A DNA stretch of 64,000 nt, from assembly GCA_036925085.1 (NCBI GenBank), contig JAUPFP010000004.1, forward strand, positions 4,726,001-4,790,000. Reading direction: 5' to 3'. The DNA comes from Brachycybe producta (lineage: Eukaryota; Arthropoda; Diplopoda; Playtdesmida; Andrognathidae). Numbering within the stretch: position 1 is the stretch's first letter; each line of letters starts with the position of its first letter. The notes below the pieces were generated by a model, which made no database searches, was not told the origin of the DNA, and saw nothing but the letters and a program-made list of their open reading frames with translations. Made by a program: the position numbers and the translations under genes. Positions 11,652-23,400 of this stretch are shown piece by piece.

Positions 11652-12030
11652 CTAGTGGGGTAACCCGTCATAAATGACGGGAGCAAAATTCACAGGCAAG
11701 TGTGCCCAGCATTAGAATTTCTTTTCCTCCGCCCCATTATGACGTCAGACCAAGTAACAAACCAATTAGAAATTGATGACGTTCATAAAAGGGCTGAGCA
11801 AAAAAAATTCTAATGCTGGGCACAATTGCCTGTGATAACCCACTCCAATTTAATATCATGGGGTTCTTGGATTGGGAGAGTCCAACATATAGTTGACCTT
11901 GAGAAAAAAAGCGGTTCATTTATTCATTTAAATTTATATAAATTCCGACGTGCTTCAAGGTTTTTGTCCTTGTTTGTACAGCGTTAGATCACACACACAG
12001 ACGGGGCTTAATATATGTATATATAATATT
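11652..12030 (-). mobile_element. Helitron 3' end, copy 1, with helicase C-terminal remnant
   Basis: Read on the minus strand the element ends with the palindrome CCCGTCATTTATGACGGG, ten bases and then CTAG, followed by host T. A hairpin about ten bases before a CTRR terminus inserted next to T is the diagnostic Helitron 3' end. Upstream in the element (11737-11919, minus) an open frame includes FSQGQLYVGLSQSKNP. This resembles the FSHGQLYVALSR motif near the end of the Helitron Rep/helicase protein. The rest of the protein is absent. A 146-bp near-palindrome (11690-11835) lies between the terminal hairpin and the coding remnant. The 5' end, near an AT-rich run about 12010-12030, is not defined. 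Confidence 0.85.
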
Positions 12031-12124
12031 TTCTTAATTATATGTCTGAAAAAAAATATATTTAAAAACAACATAAACATTAGTTTGTGAAAAAAAAACC
12101 ACAAAATTTATTTGAAACTGCCAA

Positions 12125-12450
12125 AAATAGCTAATTTTCAGATGGTTTTAAGATATCAACGTCCCTCAAACTGGTGGTTATTCCACCTTTCAGGAGCTAA
12201 GAGTAACTTGAAAGTGTTTTGGAAAGTAGAAGGGTAGCATGCTCAATGACTTCATATAATTTCATGTTTAATATCTGTCGAAATAAGCTTTTTATGTTAG
12301 ATTGATTTGTCTTTAAGAAGTTTATTTTAAAAGATACCAATCAACATGGACATACTACTAGTTTCTAAACACTTTTCAAATTCCAGAAATGGAGAATAAC
12401 CAATGCAGACTTCGAAAATCAGCTGTTCAGAAAACGTCATAAAATATATT
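12125..12450 (+). mobile_element. Family T copy 2, without inner segment
   Basis: Ordered words shared with the other family T members are GATGGTTTTAAG, GAAGGGTAGC, CTCAATGACTT, AATAAGCTTTTTATGT, TTTATTTTAAAAGATA.CAA and, at the right end, the complement of GAACAGCTGATTTTCGAA. That last word is the left-end word of copies 4 and 5, as expected for long inverted ends. It lacks the inner TA-flanked segment. Confidence 0.6.
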
Positions 12451-13305
12451 ATTGTGAAGAAAAAAAATATCTTAAGCACATTCAACCTACTAATCTGAGT
12501 TTCAAACATATTTTAAAATTTTATTTGTCTGAAAGTTACTTTAAAAAAAATAATAGGAAGTGTCCATGCACACGTCTTACACAACTAGAAATTGACTTTA
12601 AGCCATCTTTAACTTGAGTTTAATAGTTTCCTATCCGTAAATATTAAACGTTCAAGTGTGATAAATGGAGTATGTGACTATCATTGATTGCTACTTGAAG
12701 GTTACTACAATTTTTCTTTTGTTATTTTGAAAAATGGTTGTTTAAAATGCATACACATTCCATATGTAAAGCTTTTTGAAAAGTACCAAAAAAAGTGACT
12801 TTTTTTTCTTCTTTTGATAATATAAAATGGTTCTTATAAAAGTGGAAGAAAAATGTTGGGTTTGTATCCTGGTCGAGATCTAGGCCATATAAAAGTATTA
12901 GGTGTGTGCCTGTAGGACTTTAAAAAAAATGTCATCCTCTCAGACTCTTATGTCATTTTTGTGTAACATCCACATAAAAATATCGATTACAGTAGACAGA
13001 AACATGTGTAAAAAGCTTAAATGACAAAGTTATGGTGGTGGTGGTGGCCACCAACACACACTCACACATACACAAGTATGCAGTCTTAAAAACGTTGGTT
13101 GAATATTACAAAAATGTGGAAAAAAAAAAGAGTAGATAATAAGAAAGGAAAAATAGTTCGTGGAATAAACAGCTTTTATTACATATCATAACCCCGGTGC
13201 TACTTTTCTACGCAAAATAAAATGCAAAAAAAAACATAAGATATACAAGGAGAGGTTAGAATATTCCCTCAAGCGTTTCATATGAAAGCCTTCAAACAAC
13301 ATATA
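12451..13305. other. Gene-free stretch
   Basis: AT-rich DNA with a short GGT trinucleotide run (about 13030-13050). Nothing recognisable. Confidence 0.5.
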
Positions 13306-13702
13306 CAGAGTTGGCCATAACTCACCGTACCCCATACTTACCTAGGGATCTAATAGGTCTGTGTGAGCTCCATTCGTTGTCTCTGCAGAGTTGGATATGT
13401 CTCAATGTCCTTTGCGACATTTTACGTAACATCGTTGGTGTTATGTCTGCCCAGTGTGCGGTCTTTCGTGGACCCAAACACTCGATACTAAGCGCTCTTC
13501 AATCGAAAAATTACTCTTATCTGTCCAAGATTCCGCTATTGAGATGTTTATTTCTTTTTGATCATTGTCACTGCTACCAACTGTTTGCAAAACACTATTT
13601 GTCACCAGGTGGTATTCCAAGTCATTATAAGTAATTATAAGTTACATAAATGATAATATCTATGCTAATATCTAGGGGTATGGTGATTTATGGCCCACCT
13701 TG
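13306..13702. mobile_element. Mariner-like non-autonomous element with TA duplication
   Basis: The left end is CAGAGTTGGCCATAACTCAC. The right end, complemented, is CAAGGTGGGCCATAAATCAC. Similarity continues through CCGTACCCC / CCATACCCC, making inverted ends of about 30 bp. TA flanks both sides. The 397-bp body has a 107-residue open frame with no recognised domain, and I treat it as non-coding. The end form and TA target suit the Tc1/mariner group. Confidence 0.75.
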
Positions 13703-14089
13703 TATATTTTTACAGGTTGACTAAAAAGTACCTCGCATATGTCTCTTACCATATCACATTCTAGCTACATATTGGAAATTAGGAACTGTCAAGAATAAAG
13801 AAAAATCACTCCCTAATTAGTGGAACCCTAGGTGCCCACTGCGTGGGTTAGGAAGCGGAGGAGGGGGGGGGGGGGGTGGGGCTCAAGTACCCTTTGAACA
13901 CCCCTTGAGATTGTTCAATTTTAACATTTTGTCTTAATTTTTATGTAAGGGGAGAATCAAACTTTGTAAGCAATTTAACAGAAGCGCCATATATATCTTT
14001 CAATGCAAAAGACCATAGAAATATTCGAATTTGTATTTCTACGAGTGGGTTTCTAACCGTTTCTTTATGTTTCTTTTCTAGGGAGGTGA

Positions 14090-14370
14090 AATGTGTCAAA
14101 CCTCATGCAAGAAATGTGATTTCCACTGTTCTGCCACAGTCTGAGCGCGATGTCAGGGGGTTCTTTTCACCCAAACCCTGCAGTACCGCAGATTTCACGT
14201 TCAGATTTGAATGATTTCAATTCATTTTCTTTCAATAAATTGTTGAATCAACTCAGCAATGACTGAGAAATTGTGAAAGACAAATACAACAACCATGCTT
14301 CAAATGGTGGTCGAACCTGGGGCCCCCCGGGCGGTGGCTATCTCTACTTAGCCACCGAGGCGTGCGGCGT
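14090..14370 (-). mobile_element. tRNA-derived SINE
   Basis: On the minus strand the head reads GCCTCGGTGGCTAAGTAGAG (box A around TGGCTAAGTAGAGATAGCC, 14336-14354). GGTTCGACCACC (box B, 14306-14317) follows about 30 bases later. This spacing and these boxes are those of a tRNA-like polymerase III promoter. The tail continues about 200 bp into non-tRNA sequence, so it is a SINE rather than a tRNA gene. The 3' limit is approximate. Confidence 0.7.
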
Positions 14371-14607
14371 CGCGTGCGGCGTCCGTTGTCGTCTCATGAG
14401 CACTCCTTAATTTTTTTTAAAAAAAATCGGCGCCAATAAGTGGAACCACATTGGCTCTAAGACTTGCTGAAAAACTAGTTGTAAAATGAGTTTGGCGCAC
14501 TCTGCATATATTTTATATCAAATGGAATTTTAAAATGTTTTATCAATTAATATTGGAAAATACACCAATAGTGTTGCCCCCCCCCCCCTCCTTCTCAAAA
14601 AAGACCA

Positions 14608-14720
14608 CTGGTACTGAGAGTAGTTGTATTCTTAATGATTGCTAAGTCAATGGTGGAAAGTGAAATGTGTTTAGCACTAGCTTTAACTTAAAAATCATTA
14701 AGAATACGACCCTGAGGTGC
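14608..14720. repeat. Small inverted repeat (MITE-like)
   Basis: GTATTCTTAATGATT (14626-14640) recurs inverted as AATCATTAAGAATAC (about 14693-14707). Weaker pairing extends outward (GGTACTGAG / CTGAGGTGC). The loop holds TTTAGCACTAGCTTTAAC. Related sequence occurs at about 10680-10830 and 25060-25200. A 12-C run lies just left of it (14577-14588). Confidence 0.6.
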
Positions 14721-14725
14721 TAAGC

Positions 14726-15730
14726 ATTTACTATGTGCTAAAATTGATTAAGTAATGAAGCTTCTTCAACCAATCATATCACATAAAATTAACAGCCACA
14801 AGGCAAAGAAACTCGAGATACAAGAATTTTTTTAAGTAAATGAATGACAATTACGACATAATATTTTTATGATATATTTGATGATAAAATTTTATGGTGG
14901 CTATAAAAAAAAGTTTAATCTTCAATTTTATCACCTTCACATTGAAAATATTAAAATCGTCAATTTTATATAAGAAATGTTTATTTTCAAAAATGTTATA
15001 TAAAATACATTTCCTTATTTCTTTCCCATCGACTGTTATTTTTTTTAAAAAATGCTTTTAAAAAATCTCCATATCTAAATTTCATCTTGGTTGTCAAAAA
15101 TTAAAATATTTATTAAAAACATTAAATCATTTTAGTCCAATATATACTGTAGTCTTATTATATTTGCAGTTTACAAATCCACTTATTCACTTTTCTATTT
15201 AAAAAAAAAACATAGCACAGGTTATATTTCATCTAGAAAAATGTCATAACTTACATCAAAATTAACTTAATTGATAACTATAAATCATGTTAATTAATTT
15301 ATACGTGATATTATAACAAAATTGAGCCAAAACAAAATGAGCATTAAGACCAAAATGTGATGACGACGACGACGACGACCACGACCACTCCCTTTTATTC
15401 CATAATCCACCCAAACTACATAACATGGCATGAAATATGGAAATCTATTTTAGTCTTGTTAGAAAATGTAATCTATCTCAAGTTGTAAGCATGTATATAA
15501 TAGATTCATAATATAAAAAAATAAAATAAAAACTTTATTTCGCCATGTATAAAGAGATTTGCTCCATATAAAAATGCACGTTTCAGAACATTGAGTAAGA
15601 AGAAGAAAAAGTAGAATAAACGTATAATTTGGAATATAAGAATAGAAAGTATAACGTATTAAGTCAACTCTTTACGATGGCATAAAAAGGTTTAATGGTT
15701 GGCACTAAGCCCAAATAGATGTTTATTATA

Positions 15731-15791
<61 letters not shown>

Positions 15792-16778
15792 TATTCAGCC
15801 ACTTATGCATAAATCGCGTTATATATTGTATATATATATATATATATGTAGAAAAGTAGAAGGGCCCCTAAGAACCTTAACACACAAACTGTGGGCCCCC
15901 CTCTTTTATGTCAATAAAGAACTGTCAACATCTCTGTTTCTGAAGAAAGAAAGGAAAGGAGAAAAAAAATGTCATTCTAGGTTGTATAACTAGAGCTTTT
16001 TGGAGGCGTATAGAGGATCTACCAACACATACATATATATATTTTGGACCATGTTTTGAATCTAGAACATATGCATTTTATTTCTTATAATAGGATTGAG
16101 AGTTGAAAATCCAAAGGAAAAAGTAATGCACAATTTCATAAGCTCCTTTTACCCATTTTTATATATTTATTATCACACCCGGCCACACATTGAGAAAGAG
16201 AACTGAGAATAACAAAAAAAAAAAATATAATGTTTGAAAAGTTGCTCACACCAAGAGGTCTCTCTAGCTTTTATAAGTTTTTATATAAATCCTTCAATAG
16301 TTTCTATTTCCTTAGTTTGGTACATACTGACATAAACATGTACTTGTACACATTTCAATTGGACAACACACCCCTTTCAAATTGCAAGTTTTTGCTAGCT
16401 ACTTATAACAACAACAACAACAACAATAGCTATAAAAATAAATTTCAGTTTTTCTTTTCTAAATGAGTGAGCAAATTTTCGAACATCTGAATAAACAAAT
16501 AAACATATTTTTACATGCCGATGATGTTAAACAGAAAAATATGTATTTAATGGATCAAGGTTTTCTGACAAACATAACAACACCACACTTAAAAACATTC
16601 ATAGAATCTAGATGATGTCAACATTCAATAAATTGGTGTTCTTGAAAAAGCTATTGACTAACAAAAAAAAAATTAGAAAAAAAATATTGATTATCGATCC
16701 AACATTCTGTTTATAACCATGAAGTGCAGTAATCTATATCTATTAAAGTATAAAGTCTCAGTTCCAATTCGTTATTAT
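14726..16778. other. Gene-free stretch with microsatellites
   Basis: Contains a GAC run (about 15360-15380), AT arrays (15733-15794 and about 15829-15847) and an AAC run (about 16408-16426). No exon recognised. Confidence 0.5.
15733..15794. repeat. (AT)n microsatellite
   Basis: Alternating AT for about 60 bp with a single G interruption. A second shorter AT run follows at about 15829. Confidence 0.95.
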
Positions 16779-17721
16779 TAGTCACTGCAAAATAGTTACA
16801 TATGATGTGTTTTATTAAAGTCATCATATGTAATCATAAAGTAATCAGTAAACAGTTACCTTTAGGTAACTAACCTTAGGTAAGAATAAGTACAAACCTC
16901 AAAGTAATTATAACTTGACCAGTAACACAAAACAATGTTTAATAATGTTCGAGAATATTAGGATTTAGGTTTATATTATTATCATAGCTTGTGTCCATTC
17001 TATGACAATGATGTAACTGGTTAGTTGCCTAATTTTTTTTAATTAGACCTGTTATTGCTCTGACAAGCCAATGAGAAGTCAGCTAACAGGAAAGATAAAG
17101 GAATCGAAGTCAGTAACTGCTGATGATTGGCTAGTCTTTTTTAAAGGCCTTGTCACACGAGAAATATTTTGGGCAACATTTCTTTCAATTTTCCAAGCAA
17201 CCAACCAGCCTTACAACTGCTAGATTTCAAGTTATCACACTTGGCAACATGGTTGATCCACTAGTTGACAAGCTGATTGAAAGCACAGAAGCAACAAACA
17301 ATGGCTTTTCTTATAAAACGCGATCAATAAAGACTCCAATTCTCTGTTTTCCATATAGAGGATGCCATGTTAGAATGGTTGGAATGTGTAAGACAATTGG
17401 GTTGATCACATGACAAGTTGACAACAGTGTGTTGTGACTGGTTGTTAAACTGAGTTGAAATGTGGCCAAGAAAGTTGACCCTTTTGAATCTCAGACCTTT
17501 CAACTAGTTGAAAATGTGGTTGCATGTCAACATTAGGTTGAAAGACTAATTAATGACTCCAAAAATTGAAAGAAATGTTGCTCAAAATGTTTCTCGTGTG
17601 ATAAGGTCTTAAAAGGATAGCAGATGACTAGTTAGCCATTTAACGTAAAAGTCTGTTGTTAAATTGGCTGCTAGTCTCTATCACTCACTAGTCATTCAAT
17701 GACTATTTTGCAGGTGACTAA
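16779..17721. mobile_element. TIR element interrupted by a Harbinger-like element
   Basis: The left end is TTAGTCACTGCAAAATAGT. The right end, complemented, is TTAGTCACCTGCAAAATAGT: 19-20 bp inverted ends differing by one inserted base. The words TGACTAGT, GCTAGTC and AGTCAGCTAAC recur around it. The body is split at 17145-17609 by a separate element. No clear duplication was found at its own borders. Confidence 0.6.
17145..17609. mobile_element. PIF/Harbinger-like non-autonomous element, TSD TAA
   Basis: The left end is AGGCCTTGTCACACGAGAAA. The right end, complemented, is AGACCTTATCACACGAGAAA. The inverted match continues through GCAACATTTCTTTCAATTTT, about 48 bp in all. TAA lies on both sides (17142-17144 and 17610-17612). 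The 3-bp TAA target and long inverted ends fit PIF/Harbinger MITEs. The 87-residue frame inside has no recognised domain and overlaps the ends. Confidence 0.8.
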
Positions 17722-19324
17722 AAACCAGGTGGAAAGAAGACATTCAAGTTTTAAAAAAATGAACAAAAAATTAATCTTAATGAAATCGTACAATTCATAC
17801 AAGCTTCTCTACTTAGTACATTTCAGGTTTTAATCTGGGATTTGGGGATTTCATTTTGAGTATGAAAAAAAAAAAAACGATTTTTACTACAGAAGTGTGT
17901 AATTACCATTTGATGAAATCTTAATAATTTACGGTGCTCAGTACTGTGTTAGTAGTTAGTTGTTACTTATGCAATTATTTTACACATACTAGAGAAAAGA
18001 TCCAATCAGTAATTTTTTTGAAAAAAAAATTAATCTTTTGGTTGAAATGATTATAATCAAAGCTTTTTGAAATGTAACCAAGTCTGTGTCATGACTGTAT
18101 ACTGTATAGTTGGGCACTGACTGCAGGAAATGCACAAATACATCAATTGTGATGTTAAATTCAAACCAAAATCAACAATTCGAATTTTTTTGTATTCTTG
18201 TTTCTAAAAAAACGTTCGCTAGGCGTTTTCGCATCCAAATTTTCTAAAAAAAAACGTTTATGGAGTTTATCCCTGAGGTTCAAAACAAAAACATCTATTC
18301 AGCGACCTTAAGCATTACCCTATCTTTCTTTGAATACGAACTCTGTACTTTTTAAACAAATCTACAAACCTCTCAAAACTTCTCAAATTAGTCAGAAAAA
18401 GTTCAGAAAAAAAAAGTTTTTAAAATTTGCCTAACTTAAAAAAAATGGAGCCAACATTTTTTTTGTACATTTATTTAAATATATATATGTGATTCCATAT
18501 GAAATGATATGAATCAAGAAATGAAATCCCTTCTCTATGGTACGAGAAAAGAATATCGAATGATGTCAACTGTTAGCCAACGACTACTACTAGTAAAACT
18601 AAAAGAGAGAGAGAGAAAAAAGAAGTTGATGTGAGTGTGTGTGTCCATAATGAAAAAATACCTTTCCATCATGTTGGCTTATGTCACGAAGTCAGAATAC
18701 CAAATATAGGCTTAACACACAAAAAAATTGCATACCATTCAATATATAAATAAGAAAAGCACGTACACTGGTACTGGTACTGTACATCCCCCCACCCCAC
18801 TTATAAACGATGAAAAACTTTGCCAAAGTACTTTTCTTTCTTTCTATTTTCTCTAATATACAGAGAATAGATAGGTGTATTCACCATCAAATAGATGGCA
18901 GCTATCCAAATGTGTGCATAATATATAACCATACAAAACTGCCAACAAATGTTATGCTTTATGAAACAAATATCAACAGAAAATTTCACTTGACATTTTT
19001 TCTTTTAGTTTTTTTTAACCATATTACTACTTACTATACATGTAGAAATATGGAGAAAAAGAGAGAGAAAAAAAATGCAATATCTTTATTGCTGAAGTCG
19101 TTGCCAACTAAAAAAGACCAGTCAATGTAAATAAACTGTATAATATTCAAGTGTTAACATAAACCACACAAAAAACAAATAACAAACAAAAAAGTCGCAA
19201 TGACACAAATACTAGTCCAATGCCCTCAAATATACATTTTACATCAAAGACTTTTTGATAGATTTTATTTGATAAAAAAATAACTGCATTTTAACCAAGA
19301 TTATGGTTAAGATAAGCTTACGAA
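17722..19324. other. Gene-free stretch
   Basis: AT-rich. It contains only the fragment at 18205-18308, annotated separately, and scattered low-complexity runs. Confidence 0.45.
18205..18308 (+). mobile_element. Right-end fragment of the AGGTSGCTGAATA family
   Basis: AACGTTCGCT.G.CG.TTT.GCATCCAAATTTT matches the body of the 50950-51417 copy. The segment ends TATTCAGCGACCT, the complement of that copy's left end. The left half is missing. Confidence 0.6.
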
Positions 19325-19700
19325 CAACTGGTTTTATAACTCATTATTCTGCATTTCAGTAGTAAAATTAGAAAAGAAAGTAGAAAGTATTCACAAGAAA
19401 CTAGAAGAGTAACTCAATCAGTTAAGGGTATTTTTATGTTGATATCTTTCAAAATAAACTTTTATACAAAAAAATGTAAAAAAAAATATTGTCTGCTAAG
19501 CATCGCCTGTTTAAAGTTAGAGGGGTTATTTTCAAACTCACACAAAAAGCTCATTTTGAAAAATATCAACATCAAAATACCCTTAAGTAATTGAGCTACC
19601 CTTCTATTTTCTAAAACAATTTCTAATTTCTCTTAACTTTGCTTCTGAAAAACAGAATAGTCGAGAGTTCGAGAGGCGTTTACACTTTAAAACCACCTTA
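19325..19700 (+). mobile_element. Family T copy 3, empty at the inner-segment site
   Basis: This copy best shows the family structure. TAAGGGTATTTTTATGTTGA is matched by the complement of the right side, TAAGGGTATTTTGATGTTGA. Pairing extends outward through AACTCAATCA / GCTCAATTAC, GAAACTAGAAG / GAAAATAGAAG and ATTCTG...TTTCAG, giving inverted arms of roughly 150 bp. At the position where copies 1 and 4 have an insert, it reads ACCCTTAAGTAATTGAG uninterrupted (about 19579-19595). Confidence 0.7.
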
Positions 19701-19973
19701 ACCACAAATGCAAGTACTTCAGTGTTTCCAATTGTAAAACACACAGTTAAATAATTTTGCGTCACTTCCTGTTAGGTTTCATTTTCTGTTGGATGATGCT
19801 ATACATCCTGTTATGTTTTCACTCCCTCAATGAATAAAACTGAGTGCCCTGGCTAGATGCCATTATGGTTAATTAGTATACAAAATTTGTGTTTAAAACA
19901 CCAAGTGACATTTGAATCATGTGATCAATCATCTTGAATAAATGCAGTTGAGTTAACTCCATTGTTGATAATT

Positions 19974-20640
19974 GTAACACCCTGTAACTTGTGATCCCGC
20001 CAAAACCATAGCCCAGGGGGTAAACAACTCTAAATCGTCCCTCCCTCCCCTCTGACTCACTTATCTGACTCATGCTTGAGTGGCGGATTAATACACATAG
20101 GACCATGGTCACTTGGACCTGGTTACACCTCGCAGGTGTACACAGGTCCAAGATATAAAAGGGCCATGTTCCTCTTTGTAGTTAGTTCTTGTCCTTGCCT
20201 TTGTATTACGTTGATCTTATCCGTACCACAATATGGGCATGAGGACACACCGTTAGTATTTGTACTTCATCTCTGTATTCTGTGTTTCTATACAAGAGAT
20301 GAATAAAAGCGTTATAACAAGAAACAGCGTGGTCTTTATGTTTAATTAACCAACTTCTCTTCAGAGGCCGGAGACTACATAAGGCAGGAGGTATACGATT
20401 CCTAAGCAGCTACAACATCATCTCCTGTCGGTGTACCGAAAGGGGAAGATGTATATCAGCATTGACCGGAAGAGAGAGGGATGGCCGCCACTCTGCTGCA
20501 TAGATTTCACCCCCATGCAGAAGGGTGACCACAATCCGTCTCCATCCAACTCTCTCTGCATCTCGGATCTTCTCCTCGCGGGCACCGCGCGATGCAGAGA
20601 AGAAACGAGGCACAGAAAATGTCATCTACAGGTTGGTAAA
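19974..20640 (+). mobile_element. LTR retrotransposon fossil (possible LTR plus leader)
   Basis: Begins TGTAACACCCTGTA, the TG start seen in many Ty3/gypsy LTRs and shared in style with the fossil at 55850. Within about 410 bp it carries a TATA-like box (TATAAAAGG, about 20153) and a polyadenylation signal (AATAAAAG, about 20302), in LTR order. About 250 bp of GC-richer sequence follows. No second LTR or recognisable polyprotein is present, so it is a broken remnant. Family assignment is tentative. Confidence 0.45.
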
Positions 20641-20649
20641 ACAAAATGG

Positions 20650-22371
20650 TCGATGTCAAAAGCTCACATAATTTTAATTGTGGTTAATTCAGCCACATTT
20701 GTTTCCATTCAAAAATTAACCGTGGTTACTATTTTAACTACAGTTAACGTTGTATAACGGTAGCCACAACAGTAATTTCAGTTGTTTTTGAACATAAATA
20801 TTTTAAAGAAAAAATTTCAAATTTTGTTTATGTCAAACTTTATCATAGTTATATGGTAGTTTCAAAATAATTTTTGCGTTTATTGTTTTGTTTTGTAAAA
20901 AAAAATATTTTTTAACTCGTTATAAAAAGTTTTATGTTTAATTAAAAATGCCATCAACAAAACATTATGTGGCACAGTGTATTTTAAACTTTGTCTAAAT
21001 TGTTAGCAAACAGACACCAAAAGAGTTTGCTGTATACTTTTACAGTTATATGTCTGCCTTCACAGTTACACAATGTTCTGGATGGAAAACTCAAGAATGT
21101 CAACTTTTCACAGTAACATCATCACTATTATGTACTGACAGACAGGACAAAATGTTTTAAGAAGAAAAAAGCCAAATAAAATATATCCATTCCAGTATTC
21201 TGAAGTATGTAGACTGACATAAAAAAGTGCAGTAGTAATAGTAGTGCACTAACCTAAGAATCGCAGAGACACCCCCACACATGCAAATAAATTACTTGCG
21301 AAGAGAGAGAAGAAGAAAAAAACCGAGCAACAATTTTTATAGTAGATTAGTCATTGACAGAAAGAAGTGAAGTTATAATAATATTTAGTGCCTGAAGAAC
21401 AGTTGTTCCATAGTTTACCAATCTATATTTACTAGAAAAGTGTATATAGACATCGAGATAAAAACGAATTTAGAGCAAAAAAAAAAAAGTTTATATGACA
21501 CATGACATGAATCACAAATAAGATTTCCATTTTAGATAAATATTTAGGAAGAAGAAAAAAAAATCTTCCTTTATGTAGTAGTAGTGTCTTGCATTCGATA
21601 GCTCTATAAGTCTGTCCAAACATACATCATCTTTATGGACACAAAAACCATCTGAAAATCTCAATGCAACTATATTCTAGACTCATTCATTGTATGCACT
21701 ATAGTAATATTGCATTATATTCTTTGTGCATGTGTTGATCATATATATTTATTTTTATGTTATGACAACCAACAAAGAATAATAATAATAATCACCTACA
21801 CATACTAGGTATAATCCCGATATTAGATAAGTTGCACGTGTGCGTGTATGTCTCCATTGTGTTTTTGGTATTTAGATGTTTATTTTTGTTGTCAGTCATT
21901 TCTTGGTGGAGAACTATCTGCCTGCTGTGATTGTTGCTGTGTCTGGTTGACAAATGATTTCTGTCTGTGTGAATGGCTGTTGTTGACGTCCTGAATTGTA
22001 TGTCTGTGTGTACAAAACATTGTATGTGCTTAATTAATATGATTGTGACGAGTGTATGTGTTTTGTTTGTTTTGTAGAAGTGTGCTTGTGTCTCTGTTGC
22101 GGGACGCTCTTTGTTTTGTAAAAAGTTTGTGCAAATAACTTCTATGACACCTCTTGCCAAAAAGGCTTTCGGCCACTAATGTCCAACAGTGTATGCCACA
22201 AATCCAATAAAACGTTCATGTAACACTGATATATAGGTCATTAATCAACTGTGCAACATAGGTACACTACTAATGTCCATGCAATCATTACTGACAACCT
22301 GTGTAGTGGTATAAAGAGAAGATTGCATTATTTGTAAAGATACACATGTCCATCATGTGGTCAAAACTTAA
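20650..22371. other. Gene-free stretch
   Basis: AT-rich DNA with several TTAACYGYGGTTA words near 20670-20760 and TG-rich sequence at 21840-22130 that opens a spurious minus-strand frame. No exon supported. Confidence 0.45.
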
Positions 22372-22774
22372 AGCTAGGTACAAACAGGACGATAATTGCC
22401 GGACACATGTATCCAGAGACTTGACAACATCTTCGCCGTCCACAGCCCACAGGGACTTGTATCAGAATAAATGCGGCCAGTGCTGTTGCACGTACAAACC
22501 TGTTGTTCACTTACATAAAATAATAAATCACAAAGAAAATGAATTTCACTATTTTTATTAACCCATCACAATAAAATCCTTTGTCGTTTGTTTGCTTCTA
22601 GGTACAGACGGAGCATTGTTTTCCGTTTGAAGTGGGAAACAAGAAACACCCTTTGATGTCAAGCCACAGGATACTCGGGGATGTTGCTTTGTATCCGCAA
22701 AAACGTCTCCAGCCGTCGGGAAACATCGTTCTCGACAATGTTCCTGACTATTATCGTCCGGTCTGTACTAAGCT
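22372..22774. mobile_element. PIF/Harbinger-like non-autonomous element, TSD TAA
   Basis: The left end AGCTAGGTACAAACAGGACG pairs with the complement of the right end, AGCTTAGTACAGACCGGACG. The match continues through GATAAT. TAA flanks both sides (22369-22371 and 22775-22777). An internal copy of the end word CTAGGTACAGACGGAGC lies at about 22600. The 73-residue frames on both strands lie across it and are not recognised as transposase. Confidence 0.75.
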
Positions 22775-22951
22775 TAAGAGGAGTAATGAATTGGCATGCC
22801 AGACAACACAAGTTTTTTCTGTAAATTTCAGAAAAGTCACATGCAAGTTGTGATAAAAAGAGGCAAAAGGTTCGGCTCATCGAAATGCACCTGACTAGTA
22901 CACCACAGTACTGTTTTCATTAACACAGTTCCAGCAACATAAGTGACCTGA

Positions 22952-23098
22952 TGCTGTCAAAAAGGACTGCACTGTGCCGAGTGTGCTCCACAACATAAAA
23001 ATTGTGGAGAAGCATGTCTGTGCTTTTCCAAAACTTGCGTGCTACCAAAATGTGTGCTTTGTAGACGATTTAAAAGTTCGTGTGGGGTTACAAGTTAA
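22952..23098 (+). other. Short cysteine-rich open frame, unassigned
   Basis: Stop-to-stop frame of 48 codons with no ATG and ten cysteines, including HCAEC and ACLCFSKTCVLPKCVLC. The spacing is loosely like the CXC cysteine-rich tails that follow some mobile-element polyproteins, but I cannot name a family. It may be a decayed fragment. It is not proposed as a host gene. Confidence 0.2.
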
Positions 23099-23224
23099 GT
23101 AAGTGCAACGAGTGTGTCTGTATGATATGCATGAAATTCTGGCTCACATACTGTATTGCAAGTGCAAGGGGCTATTGTTGGCTGGTAGCCATTTCGATAG
23201 CACCACAATACCGACTCCCAGCCC

Positions 23225-23400
23225 ATTTGGGATTGAATCCTTGTGCTTTTCCAAGCTTTTTGAGACTTCTGGGGCCATGTGAGTGCTTCTGACGCATTTT
23301 TAGAGCTTTTAGAGCATTTAAATATTTTTCTACTTTTGGCCGTTTTTTGAAAAAAGTAAAAGACTATAATCTTGGCTTTTGAACCAAGATATCATGATTG
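23225..23400 (+). repeat. 173-bp repeat relative
   Basis: Shares with 39360-39560 the ordered words TTGAATCCTTGTGCTTTTCC, AAGCTTTTTG, ACTTCTGGGGCCA, TTTTTAGAGCTTTTAGAGCA and CTTTTGGCCGTTTTTTGAAA. The two loci are 16 kb apart. One unit only. Confidence 0.85.

Noticed and set aside
20410-20625. Minus-strand frame reading RVGWRRIVVTLLHGG as a LINE C-terminus
   Set aside because: The resemblance is to one short motif only, and the segment follows an LTR-like region on the other strand. I could not support a LINE here.
21792-22160. 122-codon minus-strand frame
   Set aside because: It is the complement of TG-rich low-complexity DNA, gives a T/H/N-rich peptide without a domain, and has no splice or conservation support.
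23170-23240. Possible tRNA gene or SINE head (GGCTGGTAGCC ... GGGATTGAATCCT)
   Set aside because: The boxes are weak, no acceptor stem pairs, and the segment runs into the 173-bp repeat.
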